Source of the DNA: Vitreoscilla massiliensis
GTDB lineage: Bacteria; Pseudomonadota; Gammaproteobacteria; Burkholderiales; Neisseriaceae
DNA: 64,000 nt
Assembly: GCF_001457815.1 (NCBI RefSeq)
Contig: NZ_LN898219.1
Span: 587,996-651,995 of the forward strand
Reading direction: 5' to 3'
Part shown: positions 1 to 8,658 of the stretch, one piece after another
Layout of the letters: each line of letters starts with the position of its first letter
How positions within the stretch are numbered: the stretch's first letter is position 1
Made by a program: the position numbers and the translations under genes
The notes under the pieces: generated by a model
Told to the model about the DNA's origin: nothing
The model's database searches: none
What the model saw: the letters and a program-made list of their open reading frames with translations, nothing else

Positions 1-211
1 CCAAGACGCCAAACAGCAAACCCGGAATATTGAAGTTACCGGCTTGTTTGGCGCCACCAATTTTTAACACATCACCAAACAGCCAACTGCCCAAAGCTGA
101 GCCGACGATACCGACGATGATGTTGATGAGGATGCCGTTGCCGCTGCCCATAATCATGCTGGCAATCCAACCGATGATGCCGCCAATGATCATACTGATG
201 ATGATACCCAT
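1..211 (-). CDS. GlsB/YeaQ/YmgE family membrane protein (3' end missing)
   Basis: The minus strand reads from an ATG at 211 and stays open to the window edge, giving about 70 residues. The product starts MGIIISMIIGGIIGWIAS and contains two Gly/Ile-rich hydrophobic segments separated by a short SGNG turn, then WLFGD. This is the pattern of the small transglycosylase-associated (GlsB/YeaQ/YmgE) stress-linked inner-membrane proteins, usually about 80-85 residues, so only the last dozen or so residues are missing. A GGAGG ribosome-binding site lies just before the ATG. The molecular function of the family is not established. ORFs in other frames here are shadows. Confidence 0.8.
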   Translation of the reverse strand, partial: MGIIISMIIGGIIGWIASMIMGSGNGILINIIVGIVGSALGSWLFGDVLKIGGAKQAGNFNIPGLLFGVL

Positions 212-416
212 GATGTCCTCCGTAATCTGCCACAATGGCTTGAATCGTTTGAGGTTGGTGTTTTAGGGTCAAACACATCGGGTACAAAATGCCCATGTGT
301 TGGCTTACACTCAACAGACTGTTGCGTCAGTGTGAGAATGCTTAAGTCATTAAGTTCACACAAAATTGTGGAAAATGAAGTTAAAGCTCAATAAGAATGG
401 GGTGGGATTGCATTGA

Positions 417-427
417 TACAGGCCGCT
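417..427 (-). repeat. single DUS-like element upstream of hemC
   Basis: The plus strand reads TACAGGCCGCT, the reverse complement of the AGCGGCCTGTA uptake-sequence core. It stands alone, with no inverted partner nearby, about 50 bases before hemC. Confidence 0.6.
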
Positions 428-475
428 ATGCAGTCAAAATGGTTATGGTAAACTGCTTGGCATTTATTTCGTTAG

Positions 476-1417
476 ATGGTTCACAACACTATGCAAAAAT
501 TGGTTATCGCATCGCGTGAGAGTGTGTTGGCGATGTGGCAAGCACAGCACATACAGGCACGCTTGCAGCAGCTGTATCCTCAAATCGAAGTGAGCATCTT
601 GGGCATGACCACCCAAGGCGATCAGATTTTGGACAAGACTTTGTCGAAAATTGGCGGCAAAGGTTTGTTTGTCAAAGAGTTGGAACAGGCTTTATTGGAT
701 GGCCGTGCGCATTTGGCCGTGCACTCAATTAAAGACGTGCCCATGGTCTTGTCTGAAGGCTTTGCCTTGGCGGCGATTACCGAGCGTGAAGACCCAAGCG
801 ATGCGTTTGTGTCCAATGCATACCAAAGTTTGGCGGAAATGCCAGTCGGCGCGATCGTCGGCACGGCCAGCTTGCGCCGTGAGGCACAAGTGCGCGCACG
901 CTACCCACATTTGCAAGTACAGCCTTTGCGCGGCAATGTGCAAACCCGTTTGCGCAAATTGGATGAAGGCCAATACGATGCCATTATTTTGGCCACCTCA
1001 GGTTTAAAACGCTTGCAATTGGAAGAGCGCATCCGTGCGGTATTGGTGCCACAAGAGAGTTTGCCTGCGGCCGGACAAGGCGCGTTGGGTATAGAAACCT
1101 TGGCGGCTGCAGATGAGGTGATTGCATTGTTGGCACCGCTGAACGATGCGCAAACCACAGCTTGTGTGACTGCAGAACGGGCATTGGCTCGGGCTTTGAA
1201 TGGCAGTTGCCAAGTGCCGTTGGCGGCGTATGCAACCGAAGAGGATGGGGTGCTGACCTTGAATGGTTTGGTGGCCCATCCCGATGGTTCGGTGGTGTTA
1301 ACGGCGCAAGCGCAAGCGCCAGTTGCGTATGCCGACAGTTTGGGGCGTGCAGTGGCCAAAAAATTGGCCGATGATGGCGCCCATCAATTGATACAGGCCG
1401 TATTAGCCCAATCATAA
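476..1417 (+). CDS. hemC: porphobilinogen deaminase (hydroxymethylbilane synthase)
   Basis: This cytoplasmic haem/sirohaem enzyme polymerises four porphobilinogens into hydroxymethylbilane. The 313-residue product has the family hallmarks: an N-terminal IASRESVLAMWQAQ segment, LDKTLSKIGGKGLFVKELE, the HSIKDVP motif, LRRxAQ and RGNVQTRLRKLD. The cofactor-attachment cysteine sits in NGSCQVPLAAY (Cys245). The length is typical. Two starts are possible, 476 and 491 (MQKLVIAS); neither has a strong Shine-Dalgarno, and homologues usually begin close to the second. It is the first gene of a hemC-hemD-hemX-hemY run, with hemD following after 13 bases. Confidence 0.96.
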   Translation: MVHNTMQKLVIASRESVLAMWQAQHIQARLQQLYPQIEVSILGMTTQGDQILDKTLSKIGGKGLFVKELEQALLDGRAHLAVHSIKDVPMVLSEGFALAAITEREDPSDAFVSNAYQSLAEMPVGAIVGTASLRREAQVRARYPHLQVQPLRGNVQTRLRKLDEGQYDAIILATSGLKRLQLEERIRAVLVPQESLPAAGQGALGIETLAAADEVIALLAPLNDAQTTACVTAERALARALNGSCQVPLAAYATEEDGVLTLNGLVAHPDGSVVLTAQAQAPVAYADSLGRAVAKKLADDGAHQLIQAVLAQS

Positions 1418-1430
1418 AACGGAAGAAAGC

Positions 1431-2165
1431 ATGGAGCATTGCGTATTGGTGGTCAGACCACAGGCACAAGCTGTATCGCTGTTGAATTATTGCCAGCAAC
1501 AAGGGTGGCGGGCCGAGCTGTTTTCCAGCATGGATGTGAAGTTATTGCCACACACCCGTGAAGATGTGCAGCAGCGCTTGAATGCAACCGATGTGGCATT
1601 CTGGGTCAGCGCCAATGCCATCATCAGTGCTTACCACTTGCGTGTGAATCCACCGTTGCACAATGTGTGCGTGGGCAGCGGGACTTTGGGGTGTTTTTAC
1701 CAGTATTTCCCGCAAGCCACTGCCAATGCACCACAAGACGGTTTGGACAGCGAAGCGGTATTGCGCATGCCTTTGTGGCAGGATTCTGCCTTGCGTCATG
1801 TGACCATCATCAATGGTGAAGGTGGGCGGGATTGGCTGACCAATCAATTGTTGGGCATGGGCAAATCGGTACAAACCGTGTCTTTATACCAGCGTGTTGA
1901 ACAAGCTCTGGACTGGGAACGGTTTCGCCAATTGAGCCAGAGCTATCAATTGGTGGTGTGTGTGTATTCACGCGAGGCGGTCGACATCTTGTTTCAACAA
2001 GTACCGGCAGATTTGCGTGCCAAACTCCAATCCTTGTTATACTTCACCATCCATCAACGCATCGCCGATGAATTGAATGCAATGGGTGCAGGACGGGTTG
2101 TGGTTGGAAAACAAGGCCATAGCAGCGTTTTGAAACTGTTGCGCGAGTATCTCTTACCATCATAA
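1431..2165 (+). CDS. hemD: uroporphyrinogen-III synthase
   Basis: HemD closes and inverts ring D of hydroxymethylbilane to form uroporphyrinogen III. The 244-residue protein has the expected size and the weakly conserved two-lobed pattern of the family: LVVRPQAQA at the start, WVSANAI near residue 60, and a later INGEGGRDWL segment. HemD is poorly conserved, so the call leans on position: it starts 13 bases after hemC with a GGAAGAAAG ribosome-binding site and precedes hemX and hemY, the usual gene order in beta- and gammaproteobacteria. Confidence 0.9.
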   Translation: MEHCVLVVRPQAQAVSLLNYCQQQGWRAELFSSMDVKLLPHTREDVQQRLNATDVAFWVSANAIISAYHLRVNPPLHNVCVGSGTLGCFYQYFPQATANAPQDGLDSEAVLRMPLWQDSALRHVTIINGEGGRDWLTNQLLGMGKSVQTVSLYQRVEQALDWERFRQLSQSYQLVVCVYSREAVDILFQQVPADLRAKLQSLLYFTIHQRIADELNAMGAGRVVVGKQGHSSVLKLLREYLLPS

Positions 2166-2244
2166 CAACAGCATTTGTTTGTCAATTTGTGCACTTCGGT
2201 ATTAAAAATGCATCAAGAGGCAATTATTTATTTAGGAGGGCCAT

Positions 2245-3492
2245 ATGGCAGAGCAACCTCAAGAAAAACCAGAACAAGCATCACAAACAGCCTCAAATGA
2301 AACCAAAGCCGTGGCCAATTATGCGCCACAACAACCGGTCGTTATCAAACAAGGCAGTGGTAAGGCTTTAGGCGCAGGTGCGTTGGTCTTGTCTTTGATT
2401 GCATTGGGGGCCAGCGGCTTATTGTTTGTACAAGGTCAAAATACCCTCAAAAATTTAGACACCTCGGTCAGTCATAAAATCGACACTGCTCAAATTGGCG
2501 ATGCCGACGCCATGCAATCCATGAAAAAGACTCAGGCTGATCAGCAAGACTTGCAAAAGAAATTGCAATTGTTGCAGCAAGACAATCAGCGTTTGAACAA
2601 CCAATTGAACCAAGTCGATCAGGCTTACCAGCAATTGGTGAAATCGCGCCATCAATGGCTGGTGGATGAAATCGAGTTCAGCTTGAATGTGGCCACGCAG
2701 CAATTGTTGCTCACGGGCAATAAAGAAGCCACCATCAAATCGTTGAAAAGCATCGAAAGCCGTCTGAACCAATTTGATAAACCGGAATTGGTGCCTTTAA
2801 AACAAGCCATCAGTACCGATTTGATTGCCTTAAGCCAAGGTGCTTCCAATGTCAACGTGACCTCAACAGCGGTGATGATCAGCAGCTTGGAAAGCCGTGT
2901 CGATGGTTTGAAAACCTTGTTAGAAGGCGTGTTAACCAAGCCCGAAGCTGCAGAAGCGGCCAGTAATCCGAAATTGTCGTGGTGGCAAAATGTCTGGAAT
3001 GGCATCAAAGGCAGTTTTAAGGGTTTGGTTGAAGTGCGCAAACTGGACAACAAAGACGCGATGTTGATTTCGCCTGAGCAAAGCGAGTATTTGAAAGAAA
3101 ACATCCGCTTGCATTTGGTCAGTGCCCGCATTGCCTTGATGCAACAACAAAGTGAATTGTACAAATCAGAGTTACAGGCCGTTGATACTGCCATGCGCAG
3201 CTATTACGACATGAACGATCCTTTGACCAAAGCGTGGTTGGCAGACTTGGCACAAGTACAACAAATTCAATTGGGTGGCAATGCTGCCGATGGTCTGAAA
3301 AACAGCTTGGCCGCGGTACAGCAATTCCAGCAACAATCGCAAGACGAAACCAGTGTGTTCAACGTACCGACTATGCCATTGAATGCGTCTGCGCCACAAG
3401 CGGCGACGCCGCCTGCGGCCGCCAGTGCGCCTGCCGTGCCGGCCAAACCTAAGGCTGCGTCCGAACCTGAAGTCAAAGGAGGGCGCGCATGA
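2245..3492 (+). CDS. hemX: HemX-family inner-membrane protein
   Basis: The 415-residue protein has a short polar N-terminus, one transmembrane segment at about residues 38-62 (ALGAGALVLSLIALGASG), a Gln/Asp-rich coiled coil at about 85-135, an alpha-helical periplasmic body, and a low-complexity Ala/Pro tail. This is the architecture of the HemX family, sometimes annotated as uroporphyrinogen-III C-methyltransferase, although no methyltransferase motifs are visible. An AGGAGG ribosome-binding site sits 7 bases before the ATG. Its stop overlaps the hemY start by four bases (ATGA), which suggests translational coupling. Its exact role in haem synthesis is unknown. Confidence 0.9.
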   Translation: MAEQPQEKPEQASQTASNETKAVANYAPQQPVVIKQGSGKALGAGALVLSLIALGASGLLFVQGQNTLKNLDTSVSHKIDTAQIGDADAMQSMKKTQADQQDLQKKLQLLQQDNQRLNNQLNQVDQAYQQLVKSRHQWLVDEIEFSLNVATQQLLLTGNKEATIKSLKSIESRLNQFDKPELVPLKQAISTDLIALSQGASNVNVTSTAVMISSLESRVDGLKTLLEGVLTKPEAAEAASNPKLSWWQNVWNGIKGSFKGLVEVRKLDNKDAMLISPEQSEYLKENIRLHLVSARIALMQQQSELYKSELQAVDTAMRSYYDMNDPLTKAWLADLAQVQQIQLGGNAADGLKNSLAAVQQFQQQSQDETSVFNVPTMPLNASAPQAATPPAAASAPAVPAKPKAASEPEVKGGRA

Positions 3493-4700
3493 AGGCATTA
3501 ATTTGGTTGGTGGTCTTGTTTGCCGGAGCAGCCGCGGTAGCGGTGCTCACCCATTCCTATCCAGGCAATGTGTTCATCATCGTCGGTGACGAGTTGCGCC
3601 GGGTCTCGCTCAACACCTTTATCCTAAGCACTGTGGTGTTTGTGGTGGTGTTGTATTTATTCATGTCGTTATTGGGACGTTTGGTTTCTATTCCAGGTGG
3701 TATGCGCCGTTATGGCAAGCGCCGTCGCAGTGCCAAAGTCGCCGATGCGTTGAACGAAGCCGGTCAGGCCTTTTTTGAAGGCCGCTTTCAAAAAGCGCAA
3801 AGCGAAACCGATAAGGTGTTGAAAAACAAAGAGTGCGGTGATGCCGCGCCTTTGGCCTTGATGTTGGCCGCTTACAGTGCCGAGCAAACCAATGACGATG
3901 CGGCCAAACAAGGCTATTTGCAGCGTTTGGCGGCTTTGCCTGAGTCCATGCAGTTGTCGCGTTATTTGTTAGAAGCTGAGAGTGCTTTAGAGCGCTATGA
4001 TTACGAGGCGGCGCAAACTTCGATTGATGCTGCACGCAAACTCAATCCGGGGCTGACCCGCTTGTTACAATTGGAATTGCGCATGGCAGTTGACCAAAAA
4101 GACACAATGAAAGTGTTGCGCTTGACCGAACAATTGAGCAAAGCCGGTGCTTTGAGCGCGACCGAATTGCAGCAATACCAATGGGTGGCTTATCGCCAAT
4201 TGTTGGCGCAATGTCATGATGCCAAGGCCTTAAAGACTTGCTTGAAACGCATTCCTGATGCCGATCAAAAAGGCGGCTTAAGCGTGGAAATTGCCGAACG
4301 TTTTCAGCAATTGGGCTTGTATGCGCAAGCAGTGAAATGGGCGAAAACCCATTACCCACAAAACCGCGATGTGGCTTTGTTGAAAGTTTTGTTTGAATCG
4401 GCAGAAAATCTGTCTGACAAAGAGCAACAACAGGCTTTTGAAGCGGCCGATGGATGGTTAAAGACTTACCGCGAAGACACCGATTTGCTGTTGGCCTTGG
4501 GTGAGGCTGCGTATCAGCGCCAATTGTGGGGCAAGGCACAAAGCTATTTGGAAGCCAGTTTGTCACAACAGCCGTCCATACAAGCACATTTGGCCTTGGC
4601 CAAAGTGTTTAAAGCGACTGAGCAAACGGCATTGGCAGAACAACACCAAGCCGCGGCTTTGGCCTTGGTGGAGCAAGCGGGCAGTTGGGAAGAAGCATAA
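3489..4700 (+). CDS. hemY: HemY-family TPR membrane protein
   Basis: The 403-residue product starts with two hydrophobic segments (residues 1-22 and about 40-62), followed by a soluble helical region of tetratricopeptide-like repeats, such as FFEGRFQKAQSETDKVL near residue 95. This matches the proteobacterial HemY (N-terminal HemY domain plus TPRs), which is unrelated to the protoporphyrinogen oxidase of the same name. It overlaps hemX by ATGA and is the last gene of the hem operon, which ends at a hairpin with a T-run at 4711-4735. It is presumed to act as a membrane scaffold in late haem synthesis; that role is inferred from conserved linkage. Confidence 0.9.
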   Translation: MKALIWLVVLFAGAAAVAVLTHSYPGNVFIIVGDELRRVSLNTFILSTVVFVVVLYLFMSLLGRLVSIPGGMRRYGKRRRSAKVADALNEAGQAFFEGRFQKAQSETDKVLKNKECGDAAPLALMLAAYSAEQTNDDAAKQGYLQRLAALPESMQLSRYLLEAESALERYDYEAAQTSIDAARKLNPGLTRLLQLELRMAVDQKDTMKVLRLTEQLSKAGALSATELQQYQWVAYRQLLAQCHDAKALKTCLKRIPDADQKGGLSVEIAERFQQLGLYAQAVKWAKTHYPQNRDVALLKVLFESAENLSDKEQQQAFEAADGWLKTYREDTDLLLALGEAAYQRQLWGKAQSYLEASLSQQPSIQAHLALAKVFKATEQTALAEQHQAAALALVEQAGSWEEA

Positions 4701-4706
4701 TTTGAT

Positions 4707-4735
4707 TTACAGGCCGCATGTGCGGCCTATTTTTT
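4707..4735 (+). terminator. DUS-derived Rho-independent terminator after hemY
   Basis: Stem AGGCCGCA (4711-4718), loop TG, TGCGGCCT (4721-4728), then a T-run at 4730-4735. The left arm continues from TTAC, so the stem contains a complete TACAGGCCGC element. The second arm is cut short before the TGTA part. Confidence 0.85.
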
Positions 4736-4755
4736 CGGGTAAGGCGTAGCAAAAA

Positions 4756-5577
4756 ATGGTGATGGGTTTGGATGCCACCACGTGGCTGGTGATGTTGTGT
4801 GCAGGTGCGTTTGCGGGCTTTTGGGCAGGTTTATTGGGGGTGGGCGGTGGCTTGATCATCGTGCCGATTATGGTGTGGATTCTGTCGCATCAAGGCGTGG
4901 GACCGGAATACAGCCAACATTTGGCCATCGGTACTTCGTTTGCGGTGATGGTGTTTACCAGTTTTTCCAGCGTGTTGGCGCAGCACAAACGTGGGGCTGT
5001 GCGTTGGGATTTGGTGTGGAAATTGGCGCCGTGGATGATAGTTGGCACGTTTGTCGGTGCCAGCTTGGCCAAATATGTGCCGGGGCTGACATTGCAATCG
5101 GTGTTTGTGGTGTTTGCCTTGGTGATAGCGGCGCAGACGTTCATGGACTTTAAGCCCAAAGCCAGCCGTCAAATGCCGGGTGTGACCGGCTCTGCCGCTT
5201 CTGGCAGCTTTATTGGCATGTTGTCATCGTGGGTGGGCATAGGCGGTGGTTCTTTGTCGGTGCCGTTTATGCTGTTTTGCAATGTGCCGATTGTGAATGC
5301 GGTCGGTACATCTGCGGCACTGGGTTGGCCAATTGCCTTATCGGGCTGCATCGGTTATCTGTTGAATGGTTGGCATGTCGCCGATTTGCCTACCGGAGCG
5401 GCGGGATTTGTGTATCTGCCTGCGCTCATTGGTTTGGCCATAGGCACGGTGACATTTGCACCGTTGGGGGTGAAAGTGGCGCACAAATTGCCGCCGCGCA
5501 AATTGAAACTGGCGTTTGCATGCATGCTCACCGTCACCGCTTGTCAAATGTTGTGGAAAATATTGCATGCAGCTTAA
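4756..5577 (+). CDS. TauE/SafE family sulfite/organosulfonate exporter-type permease
   Basis: This is a 273-residue polytopic membrane protein with about eight hydrophobic segments. It carries the two internally repeated Gly-rich motifs of the TauE/SafE (DUF81) family: GAFAGFWAGLLGVGGGLIIVP near residue 16 and SFIGMLSSWVGIGGGSLSVP near residue 152. Family members are implicated in export or uptake of sulfur-containing or organic anions, but nothing nearby identifies the substrate. ATGs at 4756 and 4762 are both possible starts. It stands alone between two terminators. Confidence 0.85.
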   Translation: MVMGLDATTWLVMLCAGAFAGFWAGLLGVGGGLIIVPIMVWILSHQGVGPEYSQHLAIGTSFAVMVFTSFSSVLAQHKRGAVRWDLVWKLAPWMIVGTFVGASLAKYVPGLTLQSVFVVFALVIAAQTFMDFKPKASRQMPGVTGSAASGSFIGMLSSWVGIGGGSLSVPFMLFCNVPIVNAVGTSAALGWPIALSGCIGYLLNGWHVADLPTGAAGFVYLPALIGLAIGTVTFAPLGVKVAHKLPPRKLKLAFACMLTVTACQMLWKILHAA

Positions 5578-5639
5578 GATTTTTGGCAATATGCGTTAAA
5601 AATGAACTGATTGGCATAAAACGGTTGCCAAAAGTCAGT

Positions 5640-5704
5640 AAAAGCCGATATATTAAAGTGGTCTCGCCGGCTGGTGAACACGCTTAATATTCGGCTTTTT
5701 CGTT
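5640..5704 (+). terminator. long-looped terminator after the TauE-type gene
   Basis: The left arm AAAAGCCGATATATTAA (5640-5656) pairs with TTAATATTCGGCTTTT (from 5684) apart from one bulged base. The loop is about 27 bases and is followed by a T-rich run. Unlike most terminators here it contains no DUS core. The loop holds its own small GCCGGC palindrome. Confidence 0.7.
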
Positions 5705-5803
5705 TTATGTGTGTCAGTGATGCCTCGTCATCAGTGGGTTTTGACACTTTCTCCTTCGATTCACATCGTCATCTGTTAACTCTATTCTATATAAAGGAGT
5801 GCC

Positions 5804-7990
5804 ATGGAGCATTCTTATCCACTTGTTGAAACCATTGTGGGCGGCTTGGTGTTTGCCTTCATTTTGGGGATGGTGGCGCAGCGCCTGCGCATGCCACCGC
5901 TGATAGGCTATTTGTTTGCGGGTATTTTGGTGGGTCCATTTGGGCCGGGAATACCGGGCATGCAAGGCAATTTGGAATTGTCACACCAATTGGCCGAATT
6001 GGGCGTGATTTTGCTGATGTTTGGCGTCGGTTTGCATTTTTCGATTAAAGACTTGTTGGCGGTGCGTAAAGTGGCTTTGCCTGGCGCCGTCGTGCAAATG
6101 GGTTTTGCCACTATTTTGGGCATGGGTTTGGCTACCATTATGGGCTGGAGTTGGGGCGCTGGCTTGGTGTTTGGTTTGGCCTTGTCGTGTGCCAGTACCG
6201 TGGTGTTGATGGCGGCTTTGGAGCGTTGGCACATCAAAGATTCTAATCGAGGCCGCATTGCCATCGGTTGGTTGATTGTAGAAGACATTGCCATGGTGTT
6301 TGTGCTGGTATTGATACCGGCTTTGGCAGGTTTGTTGTCTGGCCAAGGTGCAAGCATGGGCTTCACCGAAGTGGCGTTTTTAATCGCCAAAACCTGTTTT
6401 TGGATGATTTTGTTCATCGTGGTGATGATGGTAGGTGGCAACAAGCTGATTCCATGGCTACTGAAAAAAGTGGTGCGCACCGGCAATAAAGACTTGTTCC
6501 GCTTGGGTGTGTTGGCGATAGCCTTGGGCTGTGCCATTGCCGCGAACTATTTGTTTCATGTGTCGTTTGCCTTGGGCGCGTTTTTCGCCGGCATGATTTT
6601 GAGCGAAACCGAGATGAACCACGCCGCCGAAGAAGAATCGAGCGCGGTGCGTGACTTTTTTACCGTATTGTTCTTCGTGTCGGTGGGCATGTTGTTCAAT
6701 CCCGAAGTATTGACCACGGCCTCTGGCATCGTGTTGGTATTGACCACCTTATTCATCATCATCGTCGGCAAGTCTTTGGCGGCTTACATGATTGTGAAGC
6801 TGTTTGGTTATCCGAAAACTACCGCTTTGACCATTGCGGTGTCTTTGGCGCAAATCGGTGAGTTTTCGTTCATGATTGCCTCTTTGGGCTTGAGCTACAA
6901 GATTTTGGAGCCGGCACAAAACGATGCCATTTTGGCCGCAGCCATGATTTCGATTATTTTGAATCCGTTCTTGTTTGTGGCTTTGAACAAGTACAAAGAG
7001 AAGAAAAACCGTGTGCCTGCGCATGAAAGCCATGCCGCACCTGCGGCTGTGGGCGCAGAGGCCGATGCCAATGATGATGGCGCCAGCCCGGTGTTGGATG
7101 CCAAACCGCGTGCCAAAGTGGCCGCGCCCATCAAGCCTTTGTCGATTGTGTTTGAAGACGAAGACATGGTGGTGGTACCGACCACGCACCACCACAGCGT
7201 GTTAATCGGCTATGGTGTCATCGGTAAAAAAGTCTTGCAAGCCTTGTTGGCACAAGGGCAAACCGTGTTGGTGCAGGAAAGCCGTTTGGAAGTGGCAACA
7301 CAATTGCGTTTTGAAGGTGTGCCTGTCGCTTATGGCCATGCGCTGACCGAAGGCATGTTGGAAGCGGTGTATGTGGAACACGCCCGCGACTTGATAGTCA
7401 CCATCAGCGACACCATCGAAGCGGTGGAAATCATCAAACAAGCGCTGCAATTGAATCCGCATCTGCGCATCATTGCGCGCGCACAAAACGAGGAAGAGCA
7501 AAAAATGCTGCTCGAAGCGGGCGCGACCGACGTGATTTACTTCCACGATGTGGTGGCTGAGAAAATCATTGATTTGATCCGCGTTGACGCCAATGTGCAA
7601 GCACAGGCCGAAGACCAAATTGCCGCGCAAATGGTGGCGGCTGCGCTGCAACCTGAAGGCGCTGCTAATCCAACCACGGCTTACACACCTGCCAGTGAAA
7701 TGGAAGCGCAAGAATTGGACGAGTTCCAAGTTGAAGCGGTGCATGGTGACGAAGTGCCTCGCTCGGTGCAGCAAAAAGCGGCCATGCCTAAGGTCACGCT
7801 GAATACTGATGACCTTAGCGCAGATGTGGACACGCCGGCCAGCGAAATGGAAGCACAAGAACGCGAAGTGGTGATTGATGCATCGGTGTCGGAAGTGATG
7901 TCACAAGCGGATAAAACCTTGAGCGACGCGGAAATTGAGGCCTTGGCTTTGTCAGAAGACAAAATCAAACCTCAAGCCAAAGACGTGTAA
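5804..7990 (+). CDS. CPA2 monovalent cation:proton antiporter with RCK domain (YbaL/Kef type)
   Basis: The 728-residue inner-membrane protein has an N-terminal Na+/H+-exchanger domain of about 12 transmembrane helices (residues 1-400), then a linker and an RCK/TrkA-N domain starting near residue 466 (VLIGYGVIGKKV, an intact GxGxxG nucleotide-binding motif). This arrangement is typical of YbaL and KefB/C potassium or sodium/proton antiporters. The last 120 residues or so form an acidic tail in which TPASEMEAQE occurs twice, about 50 residues apart; that extension is unusual. An AAGGAG ribosome-binding site precedes the ATG. The gene is monocistronic, ending at the DUS terminator at 8011. Confidence 0.9.
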   Translation: MEHSYPLVETIVGGLVFAFILGMVAQRLRMPPLIGYLFAGILVGPFGPGIPGMQGNLELSHQLAELGVILLMFGVGLHFSIKDLLAVRKVALPGAVVQMGFATILGMGLATIMGWSWGAGLVFGLALSCASTVVLMAALERWHIKDSNRGRIAIGWLIVEDIAMVFVLVLIPALAGLLSGQGASMGFTEVAFLIAKTCFWMILFIVVMMVGGNKLIPWLLKKVVRTGNKDLFRLGVLAIALGCAIAANYLFHVSFALGAFFAGMILSETEMNHAAEEESSAVRDFFTVLFFVSVGMLFNPEVLTTASGIVLVLTTLFIIIVGKSLAAYMIVKLFGYPKTTALTIAVSLAQIGEFSFMIASLGLSYKILEPAQNDAILAAAMISIILNPFLFVALNKYKEKKNRVPAHESHAAPAAVGAEADANDDGASPVLDAKPRAKVAAPIKPLSIVFEDEDMVVVPTTHHHSVLIGYGVIGKKVLQALLAQGQTVLVQESRLEVATQLRFEGVPVAYGHALTEGMLEAVYVEHARDLIVTISDTIEAVEIIKQALQLNPHLRIIARAQNEEEQKMLLEAGATDVIYFHDVVAEKIIDLIRVDANVQAQAEDQIAAQMVAAALQPEGAANPTTAYTPASEMEAQELDEFQVEAVHGDEVPRSVQQKAAMPKVTLNTDDLSADVDTPASEMEAQEREVVIDASVSEVMSQADKTLSDAEIEALALSEDKIKPQAKDV

Positions 7991-8010
7991 CTGGCGTGAG
8001 TGAGCGTATC

Positions 8011-8046
8011 AAGCGGCCTGTAAATGTTTACAGGCCGCTTTTTTAT
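8011..8046 (+). terminator. inverted DUS pair acting as terminator
   Basis: A perfect 14-base palindrome arm AAGCGGCCTGTAAA, loop TG, TTTACAGGCCGCTT (8011-8040), followed by a T-run (8039-8044). It is the model example of the paired uptake-sequence/terminator found throughout the window. Confidence 0.9.
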
Positions 8047-8598
8047 GTGGCTGGCTTGGGCAAACTCAATATAAATAGGGCAAGGTTTTGGAACGAGTAA
8101 GCAAGATGTGTATCAACCAAGACCGTACCCGAGCGCGTTTTGGTGTCGTGCCATAGAGGCATCGTGGATTCAGAAGATATGTTTATGTGTTTGTAAATAC
8201 AGCTATATATCGGCCTGTAAACTGTTACAGGTCGCTATATGGCCATGAGCGACTTGCATAATCCGCTTGTTGAATGTGTTAAAGCCAGTGCAGGGAATGC
8301 AATTTCGCTGCCATCCAATAGGACAAGTAAGCAACCTTGTGACAAACCATTGCAGCTTGCTAGCTTAGAGATAATGGCTCTTAATTATTGCAAATACCTC
8401 AATAGCGGCCCGTAACAGTTTACAGGCCGCTTTCTGAGCATCAACAGCTTGCAAAATAGGATGATTAAATGGGCTCAAGCTGGTGAGCAGGTAGGAATGC
8501 TCTGTACAGTGAGACCACACCCCTGAACGGCTTGCTGCATCGTATTTGCAATAATCATGTAGCTTAAGATAAGACTATATTCGCCTCAATACCTAAAA
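8047..8598. other. gene-free stretch with degenerate DUS pairs and a 14-base inverted repeat
   Basis: No ORF here has a plausible start and coding character. Two decayed inverted DUS pairs are visible, at 8205-8240 (CGGCCTGTAA / TTACAGGTCG) and 8404-8432 (left arm altered to GCGGCCCGTAA). Separately, ATTATTGCAAATAC (8384-8397) recurs as its exact reverse complement at 8542-8555, 144 bases further on. I see no clear promoter or RNA gene. Confidence 0.5.
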
Positions 8599-8632
8599 AA
8601 GCGGCCTGTAAGTAATTACAGGCCGCTTGATA
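8599..8632 (-). terminator. inverted DUS pair, terminator for the minus-strand gene at 8659
   Basis: Arms AAGCGGCCTGTAA (8599-8611) and TTACAGGCCGCTT (8616-8628) enclose GTAA. On the minus strand the hairpin is followed by a T-run, seen as plus-strand A's at 8595-8600. Confidence 0.85.
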
Positions 8633-8658
8633 TTCAGATATTCACACGCAGTCAGCAC

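Noticed and set aside
30..266. Plus-strand ORF of 78 codons rich in Met and Pro
   Set aside because: It is the antisense shadow of the GlsB-type gene on the minus strand; composition and lack of a ribosome-binding site argue against it.
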